Source: Parabacteroides timonensis (GTDB lineage Bacteria; Bacteroidota; Bacteroidia; Bacteroidales; Tannerellaceae). Taken from it: DNA of 64,000 nucleotides. Numbering within the stretch: position 1 is the stretch's first letter; the number at the start of each line of letters is the position of its first letter. The notes below the pieces were generated by a model. That model saw only the letters and a list, made by a program, of their open reading frames with translations. It had not been told where the DNA came from and made no database searches. The position numbers and the translations under genes were made by a program. Shown here in pieces: positions 15,825 through 23,880 of the stretch. Where the stretch lies: positions 4,291,010 to 4,355,009 of the forward strand of contig NZ_LT669941.1 in NCBI RefSeq assembly GCF_900128505.1. Reading direction: 5' to 3'.

Positions 15825-17087
15825 ATGGAACGTTTATTACATTATGTTTGGAAATACAGACTGTATTCGACAACTCCGCTTTTTACCACTGACGGTTATT
15901 CAGTATCCGTAATCGATCCGGGAATACCAAACACCGATGCCGGTCCGGACTTCTTCAATGCAAAGGTTAAAATTGATAACACATTATGGGTCGGAGGTAT
16001 TGAAATCCATACAAAAGCTTCCGATTGGCTACTTCATCGCCATGATAAAGATAAAGCCTATGATGCCGTTATACTTCATATTGTGGAGGTTTCCGACTGC
16101 ATAGTCTTTCGGACAAACGGGGAGCTTATTCCGCAAATGCAACTGGCAGTGCCGGAGTCGGTTATACAGAATATCGACTGGTTGTTATATCGTGATGTGT
16201 CTTTGCCTTGTGCAGGCTATATTCCTCAGATAGAATCTTTTCATATAACGTCCTGGCTGGGTGCCCTGCTGAGTGAACGGCTGGAACGGAAAACGGCCGA
16301 TGTATTTCGTTTGCTGGATCAGTATGATAATGACTGGAACGAAGTCTTTTATATTACTTTAACCCGTAATTTCGGCTTTGGAGTGAATAACGATATTTTC
16401 GAGCGTCTGGCCAAAAGCTTACCGCTTCGGTATATCCAAAAGCAGCGTAGCAGCCATTCACAGATTGAAGCGTTGTTGTTCGGGCAGGCCGGTATGCTGG
16501 AAGAGCCGGGAGATTGTCATTATTACCGGTTGCTTCAGAGGGAATACCGCTTTCTGCGGCATAAGTTCGGATTGACGCCTTTGGATAGTTCGCAGTTTAA
16601 GAGCCTACGTACCCGTCCGGTCAATTTCCCATATCTGAAATTGGCTCAACTGGCTTCCATTTGGGTACAATACGATACGCTGTTCTCTGTGATCCTGGAT
16701 GCCGGAAATGTCGGACAGATTAAGCAGTGTTTTCGGGTTCGTCCTTCCGGTTATTGGGAGACGCATTACCATTTCCGAAGCGTTTCGGCGAAGAAGGATA
16801 AGCCGGTAGGTGAGAATTCTTTATGTATCCTCTTGATAAATACAGTCGTTCCGGTGATGTTTGCTTACGGAGTGAGAAACAAATATCCAGAATATTGCGA
16901 GCGTGCCATTCGTATCCTCGAAACACTTCCACCGGAAAAGAATACAGTTGTAACCGGATTCGCTTCGGCAGGAATCAAAGTCTGCCATGCCGGCGATAGC
17001 CAGGCACTTATTCAATTGAAGCGGGAGTATTGCGAAAAAAAGAAATGTTTGTATTGTCGGATCGGGTTTCGTTATCTGAAACATTAA
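15825..17087 (+). CDS. DUF2851-family protein
   Basis: A 420-aa protein without signal peptide. The N-terminal MERLLHYVWKYRLYSTTPL and the block PGIPNTDAGPDFFNAKVKI, then GGIEIHTKASDWLLHRHDKD are diagnostic of DUF2851, a family confined to Bacteroidetes and relatives. The conserved Asp/Glu/His residues in DAGPDFFNAK and EIHTKASDW resemble the D-ExK arrangement of PD-(D/E)XK nucleases, but this likeness is my reading, not an established function. The C-terminal region holds two CxxC-like pairs (EYCEKKKCLYCRIGF). It is transcribed alone and is followed by a hairpin. Confidence 0.85.
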   Translation: MERLLHYVWKYRLYSTTPLFTTDGYSVSVIDPGIPNTDAGPDFFNAKVKIDNTLWVGGIEIHTKASDWLLHRHDKDKAYDAVILHIVEVSDCIVFRTNGELIPQMQLAVPESVIQNIDWLLYRDVSLPCAGYIPQIESFHITSWLGALLSERLERKTADVFRLLDQYDNDWNEVFYITLTRNFGFGVNNDIFERLAKSLPLRYIQKQRSSHSQIEALLFGQAGMLEEPGDCHYYRLLQREYRFLRHKFGLTPLDSSQFKSLRTRPVNFPYLKLAQLASIWVQYDTLFSVILDAGNVGQIKQCFRVRPSGYWETHYHFRSVSAKKDKPVGENSLCILLINTVVPVMFAYGVRNKYPEYCERAIRILETLPPEKNTVVTGFASAGIKVCHAGDSQALIQLKREYCEKKKCLYCRIGFRYLKH

Positions 17088-17156
17088 ACACTATGAAAAC
17101 ACACGAACTTTCTGATTAATAATGATGTTTTGGGGCTTGTATAATGAGATTAATTT

Positions 17157-17203
17157 GCTATATTCGCCACAAGTCATTCAAGTGGTGGCGTATAGCTTTG
17201 TTT
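17157..17203 (+). terminator. hairpin terminator after the DUF2851 gene
   Basis: GCTATA (17157-17162) and CGCCAC (17165-17170) pair with GTGGCG (17185-17190) and TATAGC (17191-17196), with a two-base bulge on the left arm, and TTTGTTT follows. It lies 70 bases past the stop codon. Confidence 0.55.
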
Positions 17204-17223
17204 AATCTGATAAATGTCGCGTT

Positions 17224-17670
17224 ATGAAACAGATTGTTCTTTTTCTCATCTGCATTTTTTGCCTGATAGGCTGTGACGATACCATAGAAGCCCCCGGAAG
17301 ACTATCTGTGATTAACTTAGAACAGCACAGTGTGAATGTCAGCCCCTCTAGTAACAGTGTGACTGTCGGGGTGGGAGCCGATAAGATAACTTGGTATGTG
17401 TTGCGGAGTCAGACGCAGGCTAACGGCAAAAGTTCGACTTTGTATAATACTACTTATAAATATTCGGATGACCGGGTGAAAGATGTTATCCTTTATAAGG
17501 ATACCTTGGCAGGAGACTGGTTTAAAATTCTAAAGAATAAAGAGGGGAACCTCCAGGTCGACATCGTGAAAAACGAACATCCTTACAATAGAACCCTTAT
17601 CATCGATGTCGGAGGCTTTTTAGGTCAAACGGAAAGCTTGGTCATTACACAAAAAGAAGCCGGAAAATAG
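17224..17670 (+). CDS. small lipoprotein with BACON-like beta domain
   Basis: A 148-aa putative lipoprotein: a short hydrophobic signal (QIVLFLICIFCLIG) ends at Cys17 in the lipobox LIGC. The mature part is predicted to be beta-rich, and it ends in DVGGFLGQTESLVITQKEAG, a strand pattern very like that at the end of BACON (Bacteroidetes-associated carbohydrate-binding often N-terminal) domains (typically xxLxIxQxxx). Asp-Asp after the Cys may favour surface export in Bacteroidetes, which is inference. It stands alone between two terminator-like or promoter regions, and its role is unknown. Confidence 0.75.
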   Translation: MKQIVLFLICIFCLIGCDDTIEAPGRLSVINLEQHSVNVSPSSNSVTVGVGADKITWYVLRSQTQANGKSSTLYNTTYKYSDDRVKDVILYKDTLAGDWFKILKNKEGNLQVDIVKNEHPYNRTLIIDVGGFLGQTESLVITQKEAGK

Positions 17671-17778
17671 AATCAGAGCATACGTGTACCTTTACGCTTT
17701 TTCGATAGGGTAATTCCGAAGAAAATGCAAAGATTTCTTATTTAGCGTAATATCACGATTAGTCACGGGATTTTTCCC

Positions 17779-17786
17779 TATTTTTG
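17779..17786 (+). promoter_or_regulatory. -7 box for the Ig-like lipoprotein gene
   Basis: TATTTTTG is a perfect TANNTTTG, 23 bases before the start codon at 17810. Confidence 0.5.
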
Positions 17787-17809
17787 CCATCTGATTAAAA
17801 AGCAATTGA

Positions 17810-19723
17810 ATGGGAAATAGATATATAAGAGATTTACTGCTGGCTGTTTGTGGGATATTTCTGTTGGTCACGATGTATTCGTGCGCGAATATGGCATCTC
17901 CGAACGGAGGTCCTTACGACGAGACCCCGCCTAAATATGTCAGCAGCCTTCCTGCACCGAACCAAACGAATTATAAGGGAAAACGGATCGAGATCCTGTT
18001 CGATGAGTTGGTGCAGTTGGATAAGCCCTCCGAGAATGTGATCATCACACCACCGCAGATGCAACTGCCGGTGATCCGTGCTGCGGGAAAAAAGGTGATT
18101 GTCGAATTGAAAGATACGCTGAAAGAGAATACAACTTATACGATCGACTTTACAAACTCGATCTCCGACAATAATGAGAAGAATGTATTCGAGAACTTCT
18201 CTTTTGCTTTCTCGACCGGAGATAAGATCGATACCCTGGAAGTGTCGGGTATTCTGTTGAATGCCGAGAATCTGGAACCGATGCCCGGTATCACAATCGG
18301 TCTGCATCAGAACCTGGAAGATTCGGCTTTCGTGAAGCTACCGTTCGACCGTACTTCCCGTACGAATGATAAGGGAGAGTTTACGATCCGTAATATCTCC
18401 CCCGGCAGTTATCGTATATTCGGTCTGAATGACGTGAACCGCGACTATAAGTTCGACCAGCCGGGCGAAGAAATAGCTTTCAACGATTCGATCATTATCC
18501 CTTCCTTCGAACTGACCAGCCGTCAGGATACGCTTTGGAAGGATAGCTTGACGATCGATACGATCAAGACGGTAGCTTATACCCGTTATTTCCCGGATAA
18601 TATCGAGTTGCGTCTGTTTAAAGAGGATTTTGTCCGCCAGTATCTGTTAAAACCGGAACGTCAGCAGGAAAATCTCTTGGTAGTACGTTTTAACTCTCCG
18701 TTGGATACGGTGCCGCTTCCCCGTCCGCTTAATTTTACTCCGGAGAATCCCGATTGGTATTTTATGCAGGAAACGGAAGGTGGAGCGACTGTTAATTACT
18801 GGTTGACCGATCCGCAAGTCTGGCAGCAGGATACATTGAAAGTCGAGTTGTCTTATCCGAAGAGCGATTCGCTGAATATACTGCGTCCGCAAACCGATAC
18901 GCTCCAGTTTGTGATGCGCCGTCGTCCGGAAAAGAAGAAAAAGAAGAAAGATGACGAACCCGAACCAATCGTGTTCCTGGGTATGCAGGTAGATGCACCG
19001 ACGTCGATGGATCTGTTCGATACGATATCCGTTACGTTCAGCGAGCCGGTTCTCGATTTGCAAAAAGAACTGTTCTATCTCGATCAGAAGGTCGACACGG
19101 TATGGACTCCGGTCGAGTTCCAATTATTCCCGGACTCAACAAATAGTTTGAATTACTTTATCCGCCGTCCGTGGAAATACGGGGAGGAATATCGCTTGCA
19201 AGTAGATTCGGCGACAATCTTCAGTATTTACGATAAATGGAACGAACCTTTCTCCGGTGAATTCAAGATCAAGAAAGAAGATGAATACGGGCATTTATAT
19301 ATCAATATTGTAGGTGTCGATACTACTGCTTATGTCGAACTATTGAACAGTAGTGATGCCCCTATACGTAAATCGAAGGTGAAAAACGGTGGCGCCCTTT
19401 TTATGGATCTGAAACCGGATAAATATTATGCCCGTCTGGTAGTCGACCTTAACGGGAACGGCAAGTGGGATACCGGTAATTATGCAGAAAAGCGTCAACC
19501 GGAAGAGGTTTATTATTCACCTAAAAAATATGAGGTGATGCAGAACTGGAGAGTCGAAGAAACATGGAATGTGAAAGAAACTCCGTGGGCTAAACAGAAA
19601 CCGCTCGAGATAACAAAGAATAAGCCTAAAGAGGCAACCAAGAAGAAAAGAAATTATAAAGATGAATCGCAGCAGAAATCTTCTTCGAGCAGCAATAGCG
19701 GCCGTAGCAGCATGCCGTTCTAA
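17810..19723 (+). CDS. Ig-like (Big_5) domain lipoprotein
   Basis: A 637-aa putative lipoprotein. The signal (LLLAVCGIFLLVTMYSC) leads to a Cys in a lipobox near residue 26. Residues ~45-135 form a Big_5-type Ig-like domain, seen in ETPPKYVSSLPAPNQ, then IEILFDELVQLD and NTTYTIDFTNSISDNNEKN. A CarboxypepD_reg-like segment follows (GEFTIRNISPGSYRIFGL), then a second Big_5-like region near residues 390-480. The C-terminus is Lys- and Ser-rich and low in complexity. Such proteins are common in Bacteroidetes, envelope-located and of unknown function. The next gene starts 62 bp before this one's stop, so the two are probably co-expressed. Confidence 0.85.
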   Translation: MGNRYIRDLLLAVCGIFLLVTMYSCANMASPNGGPYDETPPKYVSSLPAPNQTNYKGKRIEILFDELVQLDKPSENVIITPPQMQLPVIRAAGKKVIVELKDTLKENTTYTIDFTNSISDNNEKNVFENFSFAFSTGDKIDTLEVSGILLNAENLEPMPGITIGLHQNLEDSAFVKLPFDRTSRTNDKGEFTIRNISPGSYRIFGLNDVNRDYKFDQPGEEIAFNDSIIIPSFELTSRQDTLWKDSLTIDTIKTVAYTRYFPDNIELRLFKEDFVRQYLLKPERQQENLLVVRFNSPLDTVPLPRPLNFTPENPDWYFMQETEGGATVNYWLTDPQVWQQDTLKVELSYPKSDSLNILRPQTDTLQFVMRRRPEKKKKKKDDEPEPIVFLGMQVDAPTSMDLFDTISVTFSEPVLDLQKELFYLDQKVDTVWTPVEFQLFPDSTNSLNYFIRRPWKYGEEYRLQVDSATIFSIYDKWNEPFSGEFKIKKEDEYGHLYINIVGVDTTAYVELLNSSDAPIRKSKVKNGGALFMDLKPDKYYARLVVDLNGNGKWDTGNYAEKRQPEEVYYSPKKYEVMQNWRVEETWNVKETPWAKQKPLEITKNKPKEATKKKRNYKDESQQKSSSSSNSGRSSMPF

Positions 19724-20546
19724 GGCGGTGGCCCTGTTGGTGGTCACCTTATTGCTGTTACTTCCGGGAATAGTCGACGCACAGGTGATTCCGGTAAAAG
19801 AACGGTTCAAAGCCGGAGAAGAGGTACAATATGAGTTGTATTTCAAATGGGGGCTATTGATGCCCCGTGCCGGACAGGCTATTTTGTCGGTGCACGATGC
19901 CCACTATGAAGGGAAGAAGGCTTATCATTATAACCTGCTGTTCCGTACATCGGGCATGTTTGAAAAGGTGTTTCCGATGCGTGATACGATCGATTGTTAT
20001 TTTTCTCCCGAGATGGTGTTGCTCAGGAGCGAGAAGCGTGTGAATGAGAATGATTATTATCTGATAGATGATCTGACGTTTTCATACGATAACGGACGGA
20101 CATCTGTCCATTCCCACCGTTATACACCCAGCCGGACCAAGATCGATACGATGCTCGTTTCCGAACAGTATATGTTTGATATGTTGGGAGCTACCATGTA
20201 TCTTCGTTCGCTGGATTGGGAAAAGATGAAGCAAGGAGATGAATTCCCCTTTCATGTGGCGATCGGGCGCGACCGTATTAATATCAGTTTCCGGTATACC
20301 GGGCAAGCGATTGTAGAACGTAATGAAACATTGAAGTATCGTACCCGCCATTTCTTTATAGATATCTATGATGATGCATTTACCCAAAGTAAAGCGGCTG
20401 CCGAGCTATGGATCGGTGATGACGAAAACCATATCCCTGTGAAGATACGGGCTAAACTGAAGATCGGGGCTGCGGAGGTCTATTATAAATCATCCAAGGG
20501 GTTGCGCTATCCGCTTACTTCACGTGTGGAAATTCCCAGGCGTTAG
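19662..20546 (+). CDS. DUF3108-family periplasmic protein
   Basis: A 294-aa protein with a signal-like helix (AVALLVVTLLLLLPGIVDAQ) followed by VKERFKAGEEVQYELYFKWGLLMPRAGQAIL, the opening of DUF3108. The family folds as a beta-rich domain; function unknown. The annotated ATG overlaps the preceding gene by 62 bp in another frame; a GTG just after that stop would leave a signal peptide without a positive N-region, so the overlapping start is preferred. The 3' end overlaps the convergent histidine kinase gene by 27 bp. Confidence 0.85.
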   Translation: MNRSRNLLRAAIAAVAACRSKAVALLVVTLLLLLPGIVDAQVIPVKERFKAGEEVQYELYFKWGLLMPRAGQAILSVHDAHYEGKKAYHYNLLFRTSGMFEKVFPMRDTIDCYFSPEMVLLRSEKRVNENDYYLIDDLTFSYDNGRTSVHSHRYTPSRTKIDTMLVSEQYMFDMLGATMYLRSLDWEKMKQGDEFPFHVAIGRDRINISFRYTGQAIVERNETLKYRTRHFFIDIYDDAFTQSKAAAELWIGDDENHIPVKIRAKLKIGAAEVYYKSSKGLRYPLTSRVEIPRR

Positions 20547-21596
20547 TGGCAGGGAAATTGTGAACAATGTTTCGAAATAGGGGCGGGAACTTACCTGCAA
20601 CTCGCCGCCATGCATTCGTATAATCTGTCGTGAGAGGCTGAGGCCGATGCCTGTTCCTGTCTCTTTGGTTGTAAAGAAAGGTACGAAAATATCTTCCAAT
20701 ATGTCGTGAGGAATACCCGGGCCGTTGTCTTTTACTTCAATATAGGTCGTTGTTCGTAGCTGTTTCACGCTCAATGATATTTCTCCGTTTTCTTGTCCTT
20801 CCAGAGCCTGCATGGCATTCTTCAACAGATTTATAAGTACCTGTGAAAGTAGTTCTTCATCGGCGTTGACCTCTATTTCTTCGCGGAAAAGGTCGATCGA
20901 GAATTGTATCTGTAAGCGGTGCAGGTCCGAATGAAACAGCATTTCGATGTTTCTTATCAGGTGAGGCAGCGAGAAAGGTTTGGGTTTGGGTTGTTGCAGC
21001 CGGGCAAGTTGTCTGTACGAGTCGGTAAAGTTCATCAGGCTTTGCCCCTGGCTTTTGATCGTATCCAGTCCACGGATGGTCTTGCGGATGGTTGCGTCGC
21101 TGATCTCATCGCTGTTTTTGGCATTTCCTTTCGTTTGGAAATAGGAGAGAAGCGTACCGGAAAGGGATACGATCGGGGCGATCGAATTCATGATCTCATG
21201 TGTCAGTACGTGCATCAGCTTGTCGTACGACTCGTATTCTTTCCGGTAAAGTTCGCGGTCGAATTCCCGTTGTTTATTTTCCGTCATTAGGTGGTGGATC
21301 CGGTTGAAGGCTGCGTGAAGACGGCGTTGCTCTTCGCTACCGGTATTCTCGGGGAAATAAAGCATCGATTCATTGTCTTCAATGGCATCCAGAAAGAGTT
21401 GTATCCGACGGTTGGAGGTATTGAGAAAATAGACGAGTAGTCCGGCCAGCCATGCCGCGATAAATACAGCTACCGTACCCAGAATGATCGCTTTTCCACT
21501 GATGATACCTGCAACACCTATCCCGGCCACAATGAGAATGAGTGTAACCTGTAAGATAATGCGTATATAAATACGTATGCTGAACATGCGTTTCAC
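20520..21596 (-). CDS. NtrB-like sensor histidine kinase for a sigma-54 response regulator
   Basis: A 358-aa inner-membrane kinase. Two transmembrane helices occupy about residues 12-33 and 36-57 with almost no periplasmic loop, so the signal is likely sensed in the membrane or cytoplasm. A linker and coiled coil lead to His133 in VLTHEIMNSIAPIVSLSG; the ATPase part shows NLLKNAMQAL (N box), DNGPGIPHDIL (G1) and TGTGIGLSLSRQI (G2). Its start overlaps the stop of the response regulator gene by 4 bp (ATGA type), so the two are translationally coupled and form a cognate pair. It most likely controls the efflux operon at 23.9-32.1 kb. Confidence 0.93.
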   Translation of the reverse strand: MKRMFSIRIYIRIILQVTLILIVAGIGVAGIISGKAIILGTVAVFIAAWLAGLLVYFLNTSNRRIQLFLDAIEDNESMLYFPENTGSEEQRRLHAAFNRIHHLMTENKQREFDRELYRKEYESYDKLMHVLTHEIMNSIAPIVSLSGTLLSYFQTKGNAKNSDEISDATIRKTIRGLDTIKSQGQSLMNFTDSYRQLARLQQPKPKPFSLPHLIRNIEMLFHSDLHRLQIQFSIDLFREEIEVNADEELLSQVLINLLKNAMQALEGQENGEISLSVKQLRTTTYIEVKDNGPGIPHDILEDIFVPFFTTKETGTGIGLSLSRQIIRMHGGELQVSSRPYFETLFTISLPLTPGNFHT

Positions 21597-22918
21597 AGGT
21601 TAAATCGTTTCAGTTTGTTGTAGAGGGTTTGCCGGCTTACTCCCAGTTGTTCGGCTGCCGCAGTCAGATTGCCGTCATTCTGGGTGATGGCAGTTTCGAT
21701 CGCTTTGCGTTCTACCTCGCTGAGATTGGGTACTTCAGTAAAAGATATTGCTTTTCCGGGACGGATGAACAGGTCGCTGGCGCGGATTATGTTCTTCTCA
21801 GCCAGGATAACGGCTTTTTCGATCGTGTGTTGTAATTCGCGGATGTTTCCCGGCCAGTCGTATGCTTCGAGTTTACTTGCCGCTTGTGGATGAAGAGTCA
21901 GTCCGGTCCGCTTATAAAGAACGGTGTATTTTTTCAGGAAATAATCGATAAAAAGGGGAATGTCTTCCCGGCGGTTTCGGAGAGGAGGAATTTCTATCTG
22001 TATGGTGTTGATACGGTAAAACAGGTCTTCGCGGAATGAAGATTGTTCGACCATTTCCGGCAAATTCCGGTTGGTAGCTGCTATCAGGCGTATGTCGACA
22101 GGGATTTTCCGGTTACTTCCCAGACGGGTGATTTCCCTGTTCTGGAGGACTGCCAGTAATTTAGCCTGTAAACCGATCGGAAGGTTGCCTATTTCATCCA
22201 GAAACAAAGTACTGCCGTTGGCCGCTTCAAATTTCCCCGGACGACTTTCCCGGGCATCGGTAAAGGCGCCTTTCTCATGTCCGAACAACTCGCTTTCAAA
22301 CAATGATTCGCTGACAGCACCCATATCGACATTGATCATTTCCCCGCGGCTGCGGAGGGACAGGCGATGTATTTCGCGAGCCAGCATTTCTTTTCCTGTT
22401 CCATTTTCGCCGGTGATTAGTACGTTGGCATCTGTTTTTGCTACTTTGGTCACTACTTTGATCAGTTTCATCATAATAGGAGAGTGACCGATGATCATAG
22501 CCGGTTCGGATGGGCGGGAGGTACGGGGAGGAAGGGAAGCAGCTTGCAATGCCGTATGTATCTTTTCCAGTAGTACGTCATTGTCCCACGGTTTGAGAAC
22601 AAAGTCTGTTGCTCCGCTTTTAAGTGCTTTTACTGCTAGCTCCACGTCTCCGTAAGCTGTTAGCATGATAACAGGCAGGCCGGGTACGATCTCCTGTATG
22701 CGACGAAGCCAGAACAGGCCTTCGTTGCCGGTATTGACACCCGCAGAGAAATTCATGTCAAGGATAACGAGATCGACAGGCATAGTATCGAGTACTGAAA
22801 GTATCTTATTGGGGTTCGATGCGGTTTCGACCCGTTCGAATTCGTCTTCCAGCAATAATTCGAGTGACGTCAGTACACTTTTATTATCATCTACTATAAG
22901 AACTGTTCCTGCTTGCAT
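21593..22918 (-). CDS. sigma-54-dependent response regulator (NtrC family)
   Basis: A 441-aa activator with three domains. Receiver: residues 5-125, phosphoacceptor Asp54 in LVILDMNF, Thr and Lys switch residues in MLTAYGD and VLKPWD. AAA+ domain: about 145-370, Walker A GENGTGKE, the sigma-54 contact loop EKGAFTDAR (Asp in place of the second Gly of GAFTGA, a change I recall as frequent in Bacteroidetes), Walker B TLFLDEIGNLP and the Arg finger region RINTIQIEIPPLRNRREDIP. C-terminal Fis-type helix-turn-helix: NLTAAAEQLGVSRQTLYNKL. It needs RpoN. Three GTCAAA-N3-TTTGAC palindromes, one before this gene and two before the efflux operon, are its likely binding sites. Confidence 0.95.
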   Translation of the reverse strand: MQAGTVLIVDDNKSVLTSLELLLEDEFERVETASNPNKILSVLDTMPVDLVILDMNFSAGVNTGNEGLFWLRRIQEIVPGLPVIMLTAYGDVELAVKALKSGATDFVLKPWDNDVLLEKIHTALQAASLPPRTSRPSEPAMIIGHSPIMMKLIKVVTKVAKTDANVLITGENGTGKEMLAREIHRLSLRSRGEMINVDMGAVSESLFESELFGHEKGAFTDARESRPGKFEAANGSTLFLDEIGNLPIGLQAKLLAVLQNREITRLGSNRKIPVDIRLIAATNRNLPEMVEQSSFREDLFYRINTIQIEIPPLRNRREDIPLFIDYFLKKYTVLYKRTGLTLHPQAASKLEAYDWPGNIRELQHTIEKAVILAEKNIIRASDLFIRPGKAISFTEVPNLSEVERKAIETAITQNDGNLTAAAEQLGVSRQTLYNKLKRFNL

Positions 22919-22971
22919 ACGATCTATTTTTTCGTAAAGGTATCCGCTTCCGGAATACTTTGCAAGCGAGC

Positions 22972-22986
22972 GTCAAAATATTTGAC
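22972..22986. promoter_or_regulatory. GTCAAA-N3-TTTGAC palindrome upstream of the sigma-54 regulator gene
   Basis: GTCAAAATATTTGAC lies between the HU stop codon and the regulator start, 53 bases from the latter, and is identical to the site at 23762-23776. This suggests autoregulation of the regulator-kinase pair. Confidence 0.65.
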
Positions 22987-22988
22987 AC

Positions 22989-23264
22989 TTATTTATTCAG
23001 ATCTTTCAGTAGTTTTAATCCGGCACGGAACTTAACCGATGTACGTGGGGCTAACATGACTGGTTCTCCGGTTTTAGGATTCCTGGCCGGACGGCTGGTT
23101 TGTTTCCAGGGGTGGAATGTTCCGAAACCGATCATTGTGACAGGTTCGTCTTTTTGCAATGCTTTTGTAGATGCCTGAAGTATTGATTGCAATACAGCTC
23201 TCACGTCTTTTTTCTTTAATCCTGTGTATTCTGTTACGTATTGGATCAATTCGTTTTTATTCAT
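22989..23264 (-). CDS. HU/IHF-family DNA-binding protein, first gene of the regulator unit
   Basis: A 91-aa HU-type protein: MNKNELIQYVTEYTGLKKKD, then MIGFGTFHPWK and the DNA-bending arm TSRPARNPKTGEPVMLAPRT. It resembles the HU at 11.7 kb but is clearly distinct (His-Pro-Trp in the core). It precedes the sigma-54 regulator and kinase genes on the same strand, with a 70-bp gap that holds the palindrome. Sigma-54 promoters commonly need an IHF or HU bend between activator site and promoter, so a dedicated bending protein for this circuit is plausible, but that is inference. Confidence 0.93.
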   Translation of the reverse strand: MNKNELIQYVTEYTGLKKKDVRAVLQSILQASTKALQKDEPVTMIGFGTFHPWKQTSRPARNPKTGEPVMLAPRTSVKFRAGLKLLKDLNK

Positions 23265-23459
23265 ATTCCAGTCTTTTTTTAAATGTCTATTTTACTAATA
23301 AACTTCCATCCTTTTTGCGGTAGAAGCAGAGTGCAATTTGGGTATGTAAAGAGCCTAAAATTGAATGTATTATACGGAGTACACTCTCTTTATTATTGGA
23401 TAATGTATCCTCCTGTGTATCTCAGGAGGCTTTTGGAGTATGTCCTATCAATTTAAATG

Positions 23460-23731
23460 AGTTCGTTCAGAACTCTAGTACCTTTATTGATTATTAAGCT
23501 ACGTATAGCTTCAATCTGTTTGGAACTCTGGCAGTTTGCTCCTTATCACATGTATTTTCTTTTGAATACTTTTGTGATGATATACCAGTACGGTACTCTT
23601 CTGAGGACTAAATGATGTTTTTTTTAATGTTTTATTTTATTCTATTCTTTGATAACTTTGATGTTAGATTGTTTTTAATTGCCAATATTTATTACCTTTA
23701 CCGCCGTAAATAACCAAGTTCTGAACGAACT
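23460..23731. promoter_or_regulatory. putative invertible promoter segment (inverton) 1
   Basis: AGTTCGTTCAGAACT (23460-23474) and its exact reverse complement AGTTCTGAACGAACT (23717-23731) bound 242 bp. Each arm has the form AGTTC-N5-GAACT, as expected for a tyrosine-recombinase site with a 5-bp spacer, and the identity stops sharply at 15 bp on both sides. Inside, plus-strand matches to TANNTTTG occur at 23567-23574 (TACTTTTG) and 23653-23660 (TAACTTTG); the minus strand has none. In the orientation shown these would read toward the efflux operon; inverted, toward HU and the two-component genes. No recombinase gene is in the window. Confidence 0.65.
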
Positions 23732-23761
23732 ACGTCTTTTCTTATGTGTTTCTAACAGACC

Positions 23762-23799
23762 GTCAAAATATTTGACAATCGGGCGTCAAATATTTTGAC
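23762..23799. promoter_or_regulatory. paired upstream activator sites for the efflux operon
   Basis: GTCAAAATATTTGAC (23762-23776) and its reverse complement GTCAAATATTTTGAC (23785-23799) have centres 23 bp apart, about two helix turns, and lie about 60-90 bases before the sigma-54 promoter, the usual place for enhancer sites of NtrC-type regulators. Confidence 0.75.
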
Positions 23800-23852
23800 A
23801 CTTGAAAATCCTTTTCTTTTTATATCCATTGAAAATCTGTCTGTTATAAATG

Positions 23853-23868
23853 TGGCACGCCTTTTGCT
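23853..23868 (+). promoter_or_regulatory. sigma-54 (-24/-12) promoter of the efflux operon
   Basis: TGGCACGCCTTTTGCT matches TGGCAC-N5-TTGCW with the invariant GG and GC exactly 10 bases apart. The start codon of the TolC-like gene is 12 bases further on, so the leader is very short. Confidence 0.85.
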
Positions 23869-23880
23869 TCCTTCATTTAC

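Larger units (their letters stand above)
23265..23880. other. 616-base regulatory intergenic region before the efflux operon
   Basis: No credible gene. In order: the HU leader; a CCTCCTG-N7-CAGGAGG hairpin at 23409-23429; a putative invertible segment bounded by 15-bp inverted repeats (23460-23474 and 23717-23731); two GTCAAA-N3-TTTGAC palindromes (23762-23799); and a sigma-54 promoter (23853-23868). Confidence 0.8.

Noticed and set aside
22919..22988. Sigma-54 promoter for the regulator gene
   Set aside because: The best candidate has TG instead of the invariant GG at -24, so it is not called, although the palindrome is.
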